This document shows positions 56,498-64,000 of a stretch of 64,000 bases of DNA, one piece after another. The notes beneath the pieces are model-generated. The model saw nothing but the letters and a program-made list of their open reading frames with translations, was not told where the DNA came from and made no database searches. The translations under genes and the position numbers were made by a program. Origin of the DNA: Flavobacterium frigidimaris (GTDB lineage Bacteria > Bacteroidota > Bacteroidia > Flavobacteriales > Flavobacteriaceae); contig FQWG01000002.1 of assembly GCA_900129595.1 (NCBI GenBank), forward strand, positions 1-64,000, read 5' to 3'. Numbering within the stretch: position 1 is the first letter of the stretch; each line of letters begins with the position of its first letter.

Positions 56498-57254
56498 AAT
56501 TGGAGACAAAACCCTAACCTCCCGTCTATTTTTAGGAACCGGAAAATTTGGTTCTAACCTTGAAATGGAAGATTCGATTTTAGCCTCAGGAAGTGAGTTG
56601 GTGACTGTTGCCCTGAAACGCATCGATTTAGAAACCGAAACCGATGCTATTTTATCGCATTTACAACACCCAAATATTCATTTATTACCTAATACTTCCG
56701 GTGCGAGAAATGCCAAAGAAGCCATTTTTGCTGCACAATTGGCCAGAGAAGCACTAGAAACAAATTGGCTAAAACTAGAAATTCATCCCGATCCAAAATA
56801 TTTAATGCCGGATCCTATCGAGACTTTAAAAGCAACGGAAGAACTCGCGAAACTTGGATTTTTTGTCCTGCCGTATATACACGCCGATCCTGTTTTGTGC
56901 AAACATTTAGAGAATGCAGGAACTACCGCCGTCATGCCTTTAGGCTCACCAATTGGAAGCAACAAAGGCTTAAAAACTATTGACTTTTTAGAGATAATAA
57001 TCGAACAAAGCAATGTACCTGTTATAATAGACGCCGGAATTGGCTCACCATCTGACGCTGCAAAAGCAATGGAAATTGGCGCTGATGCTGTTTTGGTCAA
57101 TACTGCAATTGCCGTAGCCGGAAACCCGAAACTAATGGCTGATGCTTTTAAGGAAGCGGTTATTGCAGGCCGAAAAGCTTTTGAAGCTAAGATTGCTACT
57201 CAGCAGAATTATGCGGTGGCTTCTAGTCCTTTGACATCATTTTTGTATGAATAA
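56478..57254 (+). CDS. thiG: Thiazole synthase ThiG
   Basis: A 258-residue TIM-barrel enzyme that builds the thiazole ring from DXP, dehydroglycine and ThiS thiocarboxylate. The Schiff-base lysine is in [34 protein letters not shown] and [12 protein letters not shown] are typical. Confidence 0.97.
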   Translation: MQTSLFKIGDKTLTSRLFLGTGKFGSNLEMEDSILASGSELVTVALKRIDLETETDAILSHLQHPNIHLLPNTSGARNAKEAIFAAQLAREALETNWLKLEIHPDPKYLMPDPIETLKATEELAKLGFFVLPYIHADPVLCKHLENAGTTAVMPLGSPIGSNKGLKTIDFLEIIIEQSNVPVIIDAGIGSPSDAAKAMEIGADAVLVNTAIAVAGNPKLMADAFKEAVIAGRKAFEAKIATQQNYAVASSPLTSFLYE

Positions 57255-57262
57255 TGTATCTA

Positions 57263-57379
57263 ACCGCAAAGTTCGCAAGGTTTTTACACAAAGTTCGCTA
57301 AGCTTTGCGAACTCTTCGTCAAAAATAAAGAAACCCAAAGCTTAGCGAACTTTGCGTAAACCTTAGCGCTCTTTGCGGT
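57263..57379. repeat. Long imperfect inverted repeat between thiG and thiH
   Basis: The left arm (57263-57307, from ACCGCAAAGTTCGC to GCTAAGCTTTG) and the right arm (57336-57379, from CAAAGCTTAGCG to CTTTGCGGT) are complementary over about 44 bases with a few mismatches, around a 28-base spacer. Each arm itself contains the word CGCAAAG/ACAAAG-TTCGC twice. In RNA it would be a very stable hairpin inside the operon. Confidence 0.75.
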
Positions 57380-57396
57380 AAAAAACCACAATTCAA

Positions 57397-58509
57397 ATGA
57401 AAACATTCAAATCAGTTTTTGAAAACTACGATTGGGATACCATTCAATCTAAAATATACAAAACAACTTCTCAGGATGTCGAACGAGCTTTGGCAAAAAC
57501 CAAACGCAATCTTGATGACTTTTTAGTTTTGATCTCCCCAATTGCTCAAAATTATCTGGAGCAAATGGCACAACAATGTCATGAAATCACCAAAAAACGC
57601 TTTGGGAAAACCATTCAAATGTATGTCCCGTTATATTTAAGCAACGAATGCCAAAATATCTGCACGTACTGCGGCTTTAGTTTAGACAATAAAATCAAAC
57701 GAAAAACACTTTTAGATTCTGAGATTAAAATTGAGACAGAAGCTTTAAAAGACCTTGGTTTTGATCACGTTTTATTGGTAACCGGAGAAGCAAATTATAC
57801 CGTAAACATTAATTATTTTCTAAATGCGATTGCTTTAATAAGAGAGCAATTTTCAATTATTTCGGTCGAAGTGCAGCCTCTTTCTACAGAAGACTATGAG
57901 CGTTTACATGAAGCTGGTGTATATTCGGTTTTAGTGTATCAGGAAACGTATCATCAGGAAGTATATAAAAAATACCATACTAAAGGTAAAAAATCAAACT
58001 TCGATTACAGGCTAGAAACTCCTGATCGAATTGGAACCGCAGGAATTCATAAAATAGGGTTGGGCGTTTTATTGGGGTTAGAAGATTGGCGAACAGACAG
58101 TTTCTTTAATGCTTTACATCTGGATTATCTCCAAAAAAAATATTGGCAGACTAAATACTCTGTTTCATTTCCCAGATTACGTCCGGCAGAAGGCATTATA
58201 GAGCCCAATTTTATTATGGATGATAAAGACCTCACGCAACTTATTTGTGCGTATCGTCTTTGGAATGAAGATCTTGAAATCTCCATTTCGACCCGAGAAA
58301 ATGAAAAATTCAGAAACAACATTATCCCAATTGGAGTTACAAGTATGAGCGCGGGATCTAAAACCAATCCGGGTGGCTATGTAGTTGATCCGCAATCATT
58401 GGAACAATTTGAAATAAGCGATGAACGCTCCGCAAAAGAAATCGCGCAAATTATAACCGATTCAGGCTACGAACCCGTTTGGAAAGATTGGGACAAATGT
58501 TATGGGTAA
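57397..58509 (+). CDS. thiH: Tyrosine lyase ThiH (2-iminoacetate synthase)
   Basis: A 370-residue radical-SAM enzyme that splits tyrosine to give dehydroglycine for ThiG. The cluster motif CQNICTYCGF lies near residue 86. LVTGEANYTVNINYF and GVTSMSAGSKTNPGGY are typical. Its presence, and the lack of thiO, imply the tyrosine route to thiazole. The long hairpin separates it from thiG. Confidence 0.96.
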   Translation: MKTFKSVFENYDWDTIQSKIYKTTSQDVERALAKTKRNLDDFLVLISPIAQNYLEQMAQQCHEITKKRFGKTIQMYVPLYLSNECQNICTYCGFSLDNKIKRKTLLDSEIKIETEALKDLGFDHVLLVTGEANYTVNINYFLNAIALIREQFSIISVEVQPLSTEDYERLHEAGVYSVLVYQETYHQEVYKKYHTKGKKSNFDYRLETPDRIGTAGIHKIGLGVLLGLEDWRTDSFFNALHLDYLQKKYWQTKYSVSFPRLRPAEGIIEPNFIMDDKDLTQLICAYRLWNEDLEISISTRENEKFRNNIIPIGVTSMSAGSKTNPGGYVVDPQSLEQFEISDERSAKEIAQIITDSGYEPVWKDWDKCYG

Positions 58510-58558
58510 GGAAATTCCAATAATCTAAAATCTAAAATCAACACTTTAAAATCAACAA

Positions 58559-59269
58559 ATGAGCATCATACAAGAATTCCTCCGTTACAACAGGCAAACT
58601 ATATTACCCGAAATTGGTGACGAAGGTCAGGGAAAACTAAAAAGAGCAAAAGTTTTGGTCATTGGCGCGGGTGGTTTGGGTTGCCCGATTCTGCAATATA
58701 TTTCGACTGCCGGAGTTGGTTTTATTGGAATTATTGATTTTGATAAAATTGAAATCCACAACTTACACAGACAGATCTTGTATACTGAAAATGAAATTGG
58801 ACAGGAAAAAGCTTTAGTTGCCAAAGAAGTCGTTTCAAAACTAAATCCGCTGATTGAAGTACTTGCAATTCCGGAAAAACTGACTGCTGAAAATGCCAAT
58901 CACATTATTCAGCAATATGATATTGTCGTAGATGGTTCGGATAATTTTACAACGCGTTATCTGGTTAATGACACTTGTGTTGCGCTACAAAAACCATTAG
59001 TTTACGGAAGTATTCTAAAGTTCGAAGGGCAAATTGCAGTTTTTAATCACAACGGAAGTAAAAACTTACGCGATCTGTTTCCCGAAATGCCGGATCCAAA
59101 AGATGTTCCGAATTGTAATCTGAATGGTGTTTTAGGAACTTTACCAGGGATTATTGGTACTATGATGGCACACGAAACCCTAAAATTAATTTTGGAATTA
59201 CCGACTTTAAAAAATGAGCTAGTGCTGTTTAACACTTTAAACTGGAACTTTACAAAACTGAATTTTTAA
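58559..59269 (+). CDS. thiF: ThiF-type adenylyltransferase for ThiS, without zinc cysteines
   Basis: A 236-residue E1-like enzyme. The ATP-binding loop GAGGLGCPI, the DFDKIEIHNLHRQ segment and VDGSDNFTTRYLVND are intact, so it should adenylate ThiS. Where MoeB/ThiF proteins have CxxC near the LFPE motif, this one reads KNLRDLFPE, and there is no second CxxC near the C-terminus, so no zinc site. One Cys remains in VPNCNLNGVLG. Last gene of the thiamine operon; its end overlaps the convergent MOSC gene by four bases. Confidence 0.9.
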   Translation: MSIIQEFLRYNRQTILPEIGDEGQGKLKRAKVLVIGAGGLGCPILQYISTAGVGFIGIIDFDKIEIHNLHRQILYTENEIGQEKALVAKEVVSKLNPLIEVLAIPEKLTAENANHIIQQYDIVVDGSDNFTTRYLVNDTCVALQKPLVYGSILKFEGQIAVFNHNGSKNLRDLFPEMPDPKDVPNCNLNGVLGTLPGIIGTMMAHETLKLILELPTLKNELVLFNTLNWNFTKLNF

Positions 59270-60060
59270 AAGATAATTTCATCGCCAACATTGATAATTC
59301 CTGAATTTAAACTCACAATATTTGTCCCAAATAAAACGGAATTATTGACAACCCGGTATTTACTTAAGGTTTTGAGCGGTTCTTTTTTTAATTTACCATT
59401 TTCAGGATCATTATTGACCATAATACATCTTCCGCAAGGTTTTACGTTTTTAAATTGCACATCCCCAATTTTAAAAGTTGTAAAATCATCTTCTTCATGA
59501 GGAACTTCGGTGCTTATTACAATATTGGGGCGAAATCTTAAAATGGTGATTTTATCTGCTAGTTTTTCATTTAGAGAATCCAAACTTTGACTTCCTATCA
59601 TCAAATAAGGATAGCCATCGGCCAGACTTACATTGAAGATTTCTTTTAGTCGGGAACTCTCATGTTTTCGATCTCCGGGTTTAATAATTTTAACCAATTT
59701 ACATTCAAAACCCAATTGCTCACTGAACCATTTTGAAGTCGACTCATTCACTTCGACCACCTCACTTTTATCATCCCAAACATTTACCTGTACAGGATTA
59801 TCTAAATGCTCGTAAGCAGAAAATTCATGCTTTTGCTCCTGAAAAGTAATGCTTATTTTTCCATCTGAAATTTGTGGATAAAACTGACTTAAAATTCGAT
59901 GTTCCCTTTGTGTGATAAATTGATTTTCAGCATCAATCAACATCCATCTGCGGTCGTTTTCGAATCCCATTTCTTCAGCAAAAGCTTGCTGGCAACTAAT
60001 TCCGGCTAAACTTTTTATCGGGTAGATATAAATTTCTTTTACACTGTAAACTGCACTCAT
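59266..60060 (-). CDS. MOSC-domain protein
   Basis: A 264-residue protein with an N-terminal MOSC beta-barrel (KEIYIYPIKSLAGISC, DRRWMLID) and a C-terminal MOSC domain (FRPNIVISTEVP and the conserved Cys in KPCGRCIMVN). Relatives such as YcbX and mARC bind molybdenum cofactor and reduce N-hydroxylated compounds, so that is the likely chemistry. Its start shares one base with the aat stop. Confidence 0.9.
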   Translation of the reverse strand: MSAVYSVKEIYIYPIKSLAGISCQQAFAEEMGFENDRRWMLIDAENQFITQREHRILSQFYPQISDGKISITFQEQKHEFSAYEHLDNPVQVNVWDDKSEVVEVNESTSKWFSEQLGFECKLVKIIKPGDRKHESSRLKEIFNVSLADGYPYLMIGSQSLDSLNEKLADKITILRFRPNIVISTEVPHEEDDFTTFKIGDVQFKNVKPCGRCIMVNNDPENGKLKKEPLKTLSKYRVVNNSVLFGTNIVSLNSGIINVGDEIIF

Positions 60061-60701
60061 TATTCCTTATTTTCTACAATAGACATAAATTCTTCACGAT
60101 CGATTTCGCGACAGCCTAAACTCTCTAAATGCGGGTTGTAAACCTGACAATCCAGAAGTTTATAATTCTCATTTTTCAACTGATTTACCAAAGCAATAAA
60201 AGCGACTTTGGAAGCATTTGAGACTTTAGAAAACATACTTTCTCCACAAAAAACATGTCCCAGATCAATTCCGTATAAACCGCCAACCAGAACCTCATCC
60301 TGCCAAACCTCAACAGATTTCGCAACGCCTTCTTCATGGAGTTTACAATACGCATCGATCATTTCGTTTGAAATCCAGGTTCCGTTTTGACCATCGCGTT
60401 TTATGTTCTGGCAATTCGAAATAACATCTCTGAAATTTTGATTCAAGGTAACCTTAAACTGATTTCTGTTCAGGATATTACGCATGCTTTTGGACACAAT
60501 TAATTCATCTAAAAACAAAACCATTCTGGGATCCGGTGACCACCAAAGAATGGGATCTCCTTCGTTAAACCAAGGGAAAATGCCGCTTTTATAAGCCAAT
60601 TTCAATCGTTCCGGTTCTAAATCGCCGCCAATAGCAAGAATTCCTTCTTCATCAGCCTCTGAAACCGGCGGGAAAAATAAATCGTTGAATACGTAGTACA
60701 T
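60060..60701 (-). CDS. aat: Leucyl/phenylalanyl-tRNA-protein transferase
   Basis: A 213-residue N-end-rule enzyme that adds Leu or Phe to proteins starting with Arg or Lys, marking them for ClpAP. FPWFNEGDPILWWSPDPRMV, GTWIS..MIDAYCKLHEEG and GGLYGIDLGHVFCGESMFS are standard. Upstream of and overlapping the MOSC gene. Confidence 0.96.
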   Translation of the reverse strand: MYYVFNDLFFPPVSEADEEGILAIGGDLEPERLKLAYKSGIFPWFNEGDPILWWSPDPRMVLFLDELIVSKSMRNILNRNQFKVTLNQNFRDVISNCQNIKRDGQNGTWISNEMIDAYCKLHEEGVAKSVEVWQDEVLVGGLYGIDLGHVFCGESMFSKVSNASKVAFIALVNQLKNENYKLLDCQVYNPHLESLGCREIDREEFMSIVENKE

Positions 60702-60770
60702 TTTTTAAATTCCAAAATTTTTAAATTCTAAACGCTTTGAGGGTCTAATAAAAACTGAGAGTAAAAAACA

Positions 60771-60817
60771 AAATTCCAAACTCCAATTGCATATTTATGA
60801 ATTGGAATTTGGAATTT
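60771..60817. repeat. 18-bp inverted repeat of the AATTCCAAA family
   Basis: AAATTCCAAACTCCAATT (60771-60788) and AATTGGAATTTGGAATTT (60800-60817) pair with one mismatch around an 11-base loop, 24 bases beyond the DUF3127 gene stop. It may end transcription, but no long U run follows. Confidence 0.6.
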
Positions 60818-60841
60818 GACTCTTGGATTTTAAACCTTTTT

Positions 60842-61213
60842 TTAGAAAGGTAAATCGTCCGGTTCGTCTTCGTTTAAGTTTGTAGCCGGAGCAAAAGCTG
60901 CTGCTGCTGGCATAGCCGGAGTTTGTCCAGGACCTTCTGGTGCTACTCTTTCGATTCTCCAACCTTGAATACTATTGAAATATCTGGTTTCTCCTTGTGG
61001 ATTAACCCATTCTCTTCCTCTTAAATTGATAGAAACTTTTACTGCCTCACCTTGTTTGTAGCTACTTAATAAATCGCATTTATCTTGTGTAAATTCGATC
61101 AAAATATGCTGTGGATACTGCTCATCTGTGGTAACAACCAACTCTCTTTTTTTGAATGCAGCACTAACTTGTTGCTCTGGGTTCACCACTTTTACTTTTC
61201 CTGTAACTTCCAT
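60842..61213 (-). CDS. DUF3127-domain protein
   Basis: A 123-residue protein with an OB-like domain (1-95; MEVTGKVKVVNPEQQVS, REWVNPQGETRYFNS) and an Ala/Pro-rich tail ending in acidic NEDEPDDLPF. That tail closely resembles the SSB C-terminal tip that recruits repair proteins. Function is unknown; single-strand nucleic-acid binding is a fair guess. Confidence 0.85.
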   Translation of the reverse strand: MEVTGKVKVVNPEQQVSAAFKKRELVVTTDEQYPQHILIEFTQDKCDLLSSYKQGEAVKVSINLRGREWVNPQGETRYFNSIQGWRIERVAPEGPGQTPAMPAAAAFAPATNLNEDEPDDLPF

Positions 61214-61228
61214 CTTCTTCTATATTAA

Positions 61229-62119
61229 TTATTGTTTCTTTTCTATTTTTTTTGCTAAAAGCACTTTCCAGGCCGAAGAGATATCATCATTATCAAGATA
61301 CCTTTTGGCTTCTAAATGTATTTTTTCCTGATCATCGGAGCTTAAGACTCCTTTGACAGAAAAGTTTTCTTTCACAAATATACTAACTTCTTCTGTTGTA
61401 GGCAAGGCTTCAATGTTACCTAATTTTCCAAGATCATTTCCGCTAAAAACGGGGCTTTGCCTGATATAATTTGGAATCACATCTACTCCAACTCCTAATG
61501 TTGTCAAGGGTTTTGGCACTTCAAAAAGTCCTTCATTGGATCTTGAATACCAGTTACTTCCCAATCTCGAAACCAGATCAATTTTGTGCTGATCTATTGC
61601 TCCGTTTTCATCTAAAACAGCTTCATGAATATGAATTTTTACCACTTCACAAAGAATCAGATTTCCCGCTCCGCCCTGATCTCCTAACGGAATAATCTGC
61701 GTGACTTTGCATTCAAACTGCACCGGAGACTCTTTTACCCGATACGGTTTTACTAAATCTGACGGGATTTGTGTTAATCCGGCTTTTATAAATTCATTCA
61801 CTCCTTCGCCATATTCTGTACTGGCTAATGAAGTTTGCTGTACCAAATCATAATTGACTACATTAATGACAACTTCGCGTGTTGCTTCGGCATTAACTAA
61901 TGTATGTTTTACCGTATTGTCGCGTACACGGCGTGCCGGCGAAAAAATCAGAATTGGCGGATTGGCACTGAACACATTAAAGAAACTAAAAGGCGATAAA
62001 TTCGGAATTCCCTTTGCACTTATTGTACTGGCAAAAGCAATTGGTCTTGGTCCGATGGCACTCTGCAGGTAACCATGCAATTTTGCCGTTGGTATCTCTT
62101 TTGGATCGATGCTAATCAT
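61229..62119 (-). CDS. Flavin reductase-like FMN-binding protein
   Basis: A 296-residue protein with a flavin reductase domain in the first 200 residues (GPRPIAFASTISAKGIPNLSPFSFFNVFS, the FMN-binding core, and ILCEVVKIHIHEAV). A C-terminal extension of about 80 residues follows. The substrate and electron partner are unknown. It precedes the DUF3127 gene by 15 bases, probably as one transcript. Confidence 0.88.
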   Translation of the reverse strand: MISIDPKEIPTAKLHGYLQSAIGPRPIAFASTISAKGIPNLSPFSFFNVFSANPPILIFSPARRVRDNTVKHTLVNAEATREVVINVVNYDLVQQTSLASTEYGEGVNEFIKAGLTQIPSDLVKPYRVKESPVQFECKVTQIIPLGDQGGAGNLILCEVVKIHIHEAVLDENGAIDQHKIDLVSRLGSNWYSRSNEGLFEVPKPLTTLGVGVDVIPNYIRQSPVFSGNDLGKLGNIEALPTTEEVSIFVKENFSVKGVLSSDDQEKIHLEAKRYLDNDDISSAWKVLLAKKIEKKQ

Positions 62120-62279
62120 ATTTTTTCTTTTTAACCGAATCTCATTTCGGTAACTGCAAAAGTATAGAAATCGTTTCTGTCAGAGAAATAGTTTTAGATT
62201 TAAAAACAAAAAATCTTTAAAGGCTTACAAAATATTAAATGTGTTTATTTCGTTATATTTATACCACAAAAAATATTTT

Positions 62280-63430
62280 ATGTCTTTTTCCGAAAGAAGA
62301 AATACAACCCGCTGGATTATCGTTTTCATTTCCTTTTTAATCATCACTTTGATTCTCTGGAACACTTATACTTTTTTTCAAATTTTTAAAAATGAAGAAA
62401 GACTTAAAATGAACCTTTGGGCAAATGCGCAAAAAACATTAATCAATGCCGATGAAAATACGGATCTGGATTTACCTCTTGATATTTTAAACAACAATAC
62501 CTCTGTACCTGTCATGCTCACGATGTATGACAAAGTGATAAGTTCTGTAAATGTTCCTGAAGAAATTCTTGCAGACAAAAAAAATCACTCTCGTATTTAA
62601 AAAATCTAAAGAACGAAAACGAACCTATTGTTATTGAATATGCTCCCGGAAAACACCAGCAGGTCTATTATGGAAATTCGGCTTTAATCAATAAACTTAA
62701 ATATTATCCGGTTGCTTTATTGCTGATCATCTTTTTATTTGGTGCCTTGATTTACAACTTTTATAAAAGCACCAAAATGGCGACTCAAAATAAACTTTGG
62801 GCAGGAATGGCAAAGGAAACCGCACATCAGATCGGGACACCTTTATCTTCTTTGATAGGCTGGGTTGAGATTTTAAAAACTGAAGATATTGATCCCTCCA
62901 TAACATTAGAAATAGAAAAAGACATTGAACGCTTACAGACTATCACAGATCGTTTTTCTAAAATTGGTTCTGTTCCTGTTTTAGAAGAACATGATATTAC
63001 TGCTGAAACGCTGCATACTTACGAGTACCTGCAATCCCGTTTTTCTAAACAGGTTACTTTCTCTTATCATGGTACAAAAGAACCAATATTGGTAATGATA
63101 AACCCAACATTGCACAGTTGGACTATCGAAAATCTGGTAAAAAATGCAATCGATGCGATGAAGGGAAAGGGAAGTTTGGATCTTCAAATTGAACAAGATG
63201 CAAATCATGTAAAAATAAATGTGAAAGATTCCGGAACCGGAATTTCTAAAAACCAGTATAAATCGATTTTCGAACCTGGTTTTACCACTAAAAAACGCGG
63301 TTGGGGATTAGGCCTTTCTTTGACCAAACGAATTGTGGAAGAATACCACGGTGGAAAAATAAAAGTTTTACATTCTGAAATTGGAAAAGGAACTACTTTT
63401 CAGATTTTACTAAATAAAAAAGTGCAGTAA
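62280..63430 (+). pseudogene. Membrane sensor histidine kinase, frameshifted at an A8 run
   Basis: The first part (ATG at 62280) gives a membrane helix and about 100 residues, then stops at 62600 soon after AAAAAAAA (62577-62584). Adding one A restores a frame (KSLSYLKNLKNENEPIVIEYAPGK as conceptual sequence) that joins the second part without interruption to 63430, giving about 383 residues. The kinase half is intact: second membrane helix, H box AHQIGTPLSSL, N box NLVKNAIDAM, and G boxes DSGTGI and GWGLGLSL. It may be a sequencing error, a real mutation, or slippage-controlled expression. No response regulator adjoins it. Confidence 0.85.
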
Positions 63431-63449
63431 ATCGCTTTACTGCACTTTT
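63418..63449 (+). terminator. Terminator of the histidine kinase gene
   Basis: AAAAGTGCAGTAAA, a TCGC loop and TTTACTGCACTTTT form a perfect 14-bp stem that includes the stop codon. Confidence 0.85.
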
Positions 63450-63477
63450 AATGTTTTTTTATTTCTGAACGTTTTTC

Positions 63478-63542
63478 CAGGTTGAGCGAAGTCGAAACCT
63501 TTTACGTTCAATCATGGCCTGGCTTTGACTTCGCTCAGCCTG
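63478..63542. repeat. Inverted repeat between kinase and HIT gene
   Basis: CAGGTTGAGCGAAGTCGAAACC (63478-63499) and its near-complement ending CGCTCAGCCTG (63521-63542) pair over 22 bases with few mismatches. Words such as TGAGCGAAGTCGAA recur in intergenic DNA of many Flavobacteria, so a dispersed repeat is likely. Confidence 0.6.
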
Positions 63543-63572
63543 ACGACATCCATCAAAACAATTATCATTAAA

Positions 63573-63962
63573 CTACAAATTCGCCTGAATGCTTTTAGCC
63601 AAAGCTTCAAATTCTTCTTTAGAAAGTGATACTTTATTATGAAAACGCATTTCATCCATTTCGTTTAACGGAATTAAATGTACGTGGGCATGAGGAACTT
63701 CTAATCCTACAACCGCCATTCCGACTCTTTTACAGGAAACGGTTTTCTCTATAGCAATGGCAATTTTTTTAGAAAACTTCATCAAACCTAAATACAACTC
63801 ATCTTCCATCTCAAAAATCTTATCGATTTCTTGTTTTGGGATACAAAGTGTATGTCCTTTTGCATTTGGATTTACATCTAAAAAAGCCAGATAATTATCG
63901 TCTTCAGCAATTTTGTATGCAGGAATTTCTCCGTTTACTATTTTGGTAAATATTGATGACAT
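63573..63962 (-). CDS. HIT-family protein (Hint-type nucleotide hydrolase)
   Basis: A 129-residue protein with the histidine triad HAHVHLIPL near residues 89-97. IFTKIVNGEIPAYKIAEDDNYLAFLDV at the N-terminus is typical of Hint proteins, which hydrolyse adenosine phosphoramidates and similar nucleotides. The upstream region continues past the window edge. Confidence 0.95.
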   Translation of the reverse strand: MSSIFTKIVNGEIPAYKIAEDDNYLAFLDVNPNAKGHTLCIPKQEIDKIFEMEDELYLGLMKFSKKIAIAIEKTVSCKRVGMAVVGLEVPHAHVHLIPLNEMDEMRFHNKVSLSKEEFEALAKSIQANL

Positions 63963-64000
63963 TGTTTATTCGTTTATTTGGTTAATAGTTTAACCGATTT

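Noticed and set aside
62720..63430. Independent kinase gene starting at 62720
   Set aside because: The in-frame sequence upstream of it joins the first frame after a single-base change, so both belong to one kinase.

Overview
The window looks like a chromosome segment of a Flavobacterium-type member of the Bacteroidota. The DNA is AT-rich. Promoters fit the Bacteroidota pattern (TTTG, about 19 bp, TAnnTTTG), starts lack Shine-Dalgarno sequences, and the respiratory chain uses alternative complex III. No rRNA, CRISPR array, prophage or intact insertion sequence is visible. Most genes are housekeeping; the unusual material is in small genes, leaders and intergenic repeats.

Layout. 1-2255: N-terminal part of a large secreted adhesin-like protein that runs off the left edge. 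2754-6058: ruvB, a cytochrome P450 and queG. 6343-17732: an eight-gene respiratory operon read leftwards, alternative complex III (actABCDEF) followed by aa3-type oxidase subunits II and I. 17953-18342: a SPOR-domain protein. 19133-23801: rimP-nusA-infB with a terminator-like hairpin in its leader. 23977-27279: a universal stress protein, an aldehyde dehydrogenase and an AraC-type regulator. 27493-27731: two tandem tRNA-Gln genes. 27977-33624: a DUF2723 membrane glycosyltransferase-like protein, a polysaccharide deacetylase, a thioredoxin-fold protein without its cysteines, and a metallophosphoesterase.

33803-36965: a two-component system enclosed by four small secreted lysine-rich peptide genes. 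Both peptide promoters carry the same 11-bp-spaced direct repeat at the same distance from the -7 box, so this is probably a local regulon resembling acid-shock (Asr) peptides. 37100-37221: a hairpin element resembling a MITE. 37293-44139: polA, an unknown membrane-anchored protein, a LacI-type regulator and two Tat-signal ferritin-like proteins. 44333-47321: rplM-rpsI and rpsB-tsf. 47762-51940: an M3 peptidase, a queuosine-precursor transporter, a lipoprotein and tag.

52042-59269: a thiamine operon (thiS, thiC, a tenI-like gene, thiD, thiE, thiG, thiH, thiF) behind a TPP riboswitch. Its expression platform appears to hide the thiS start codon. 59266-63962: a MOSC protein, aat, a DUF3127 protein, a flavin reductase, a frameshifted histidine kinase and a HIT protein.

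Most worth checking: the peptide/two-component regulon, the TPP switch geometry, the rimP-nusA-infB leader terminator, the 15-bp direct repeats in front of the aldehyde dehydrogenase, and the cysteine-less thioredoxin.
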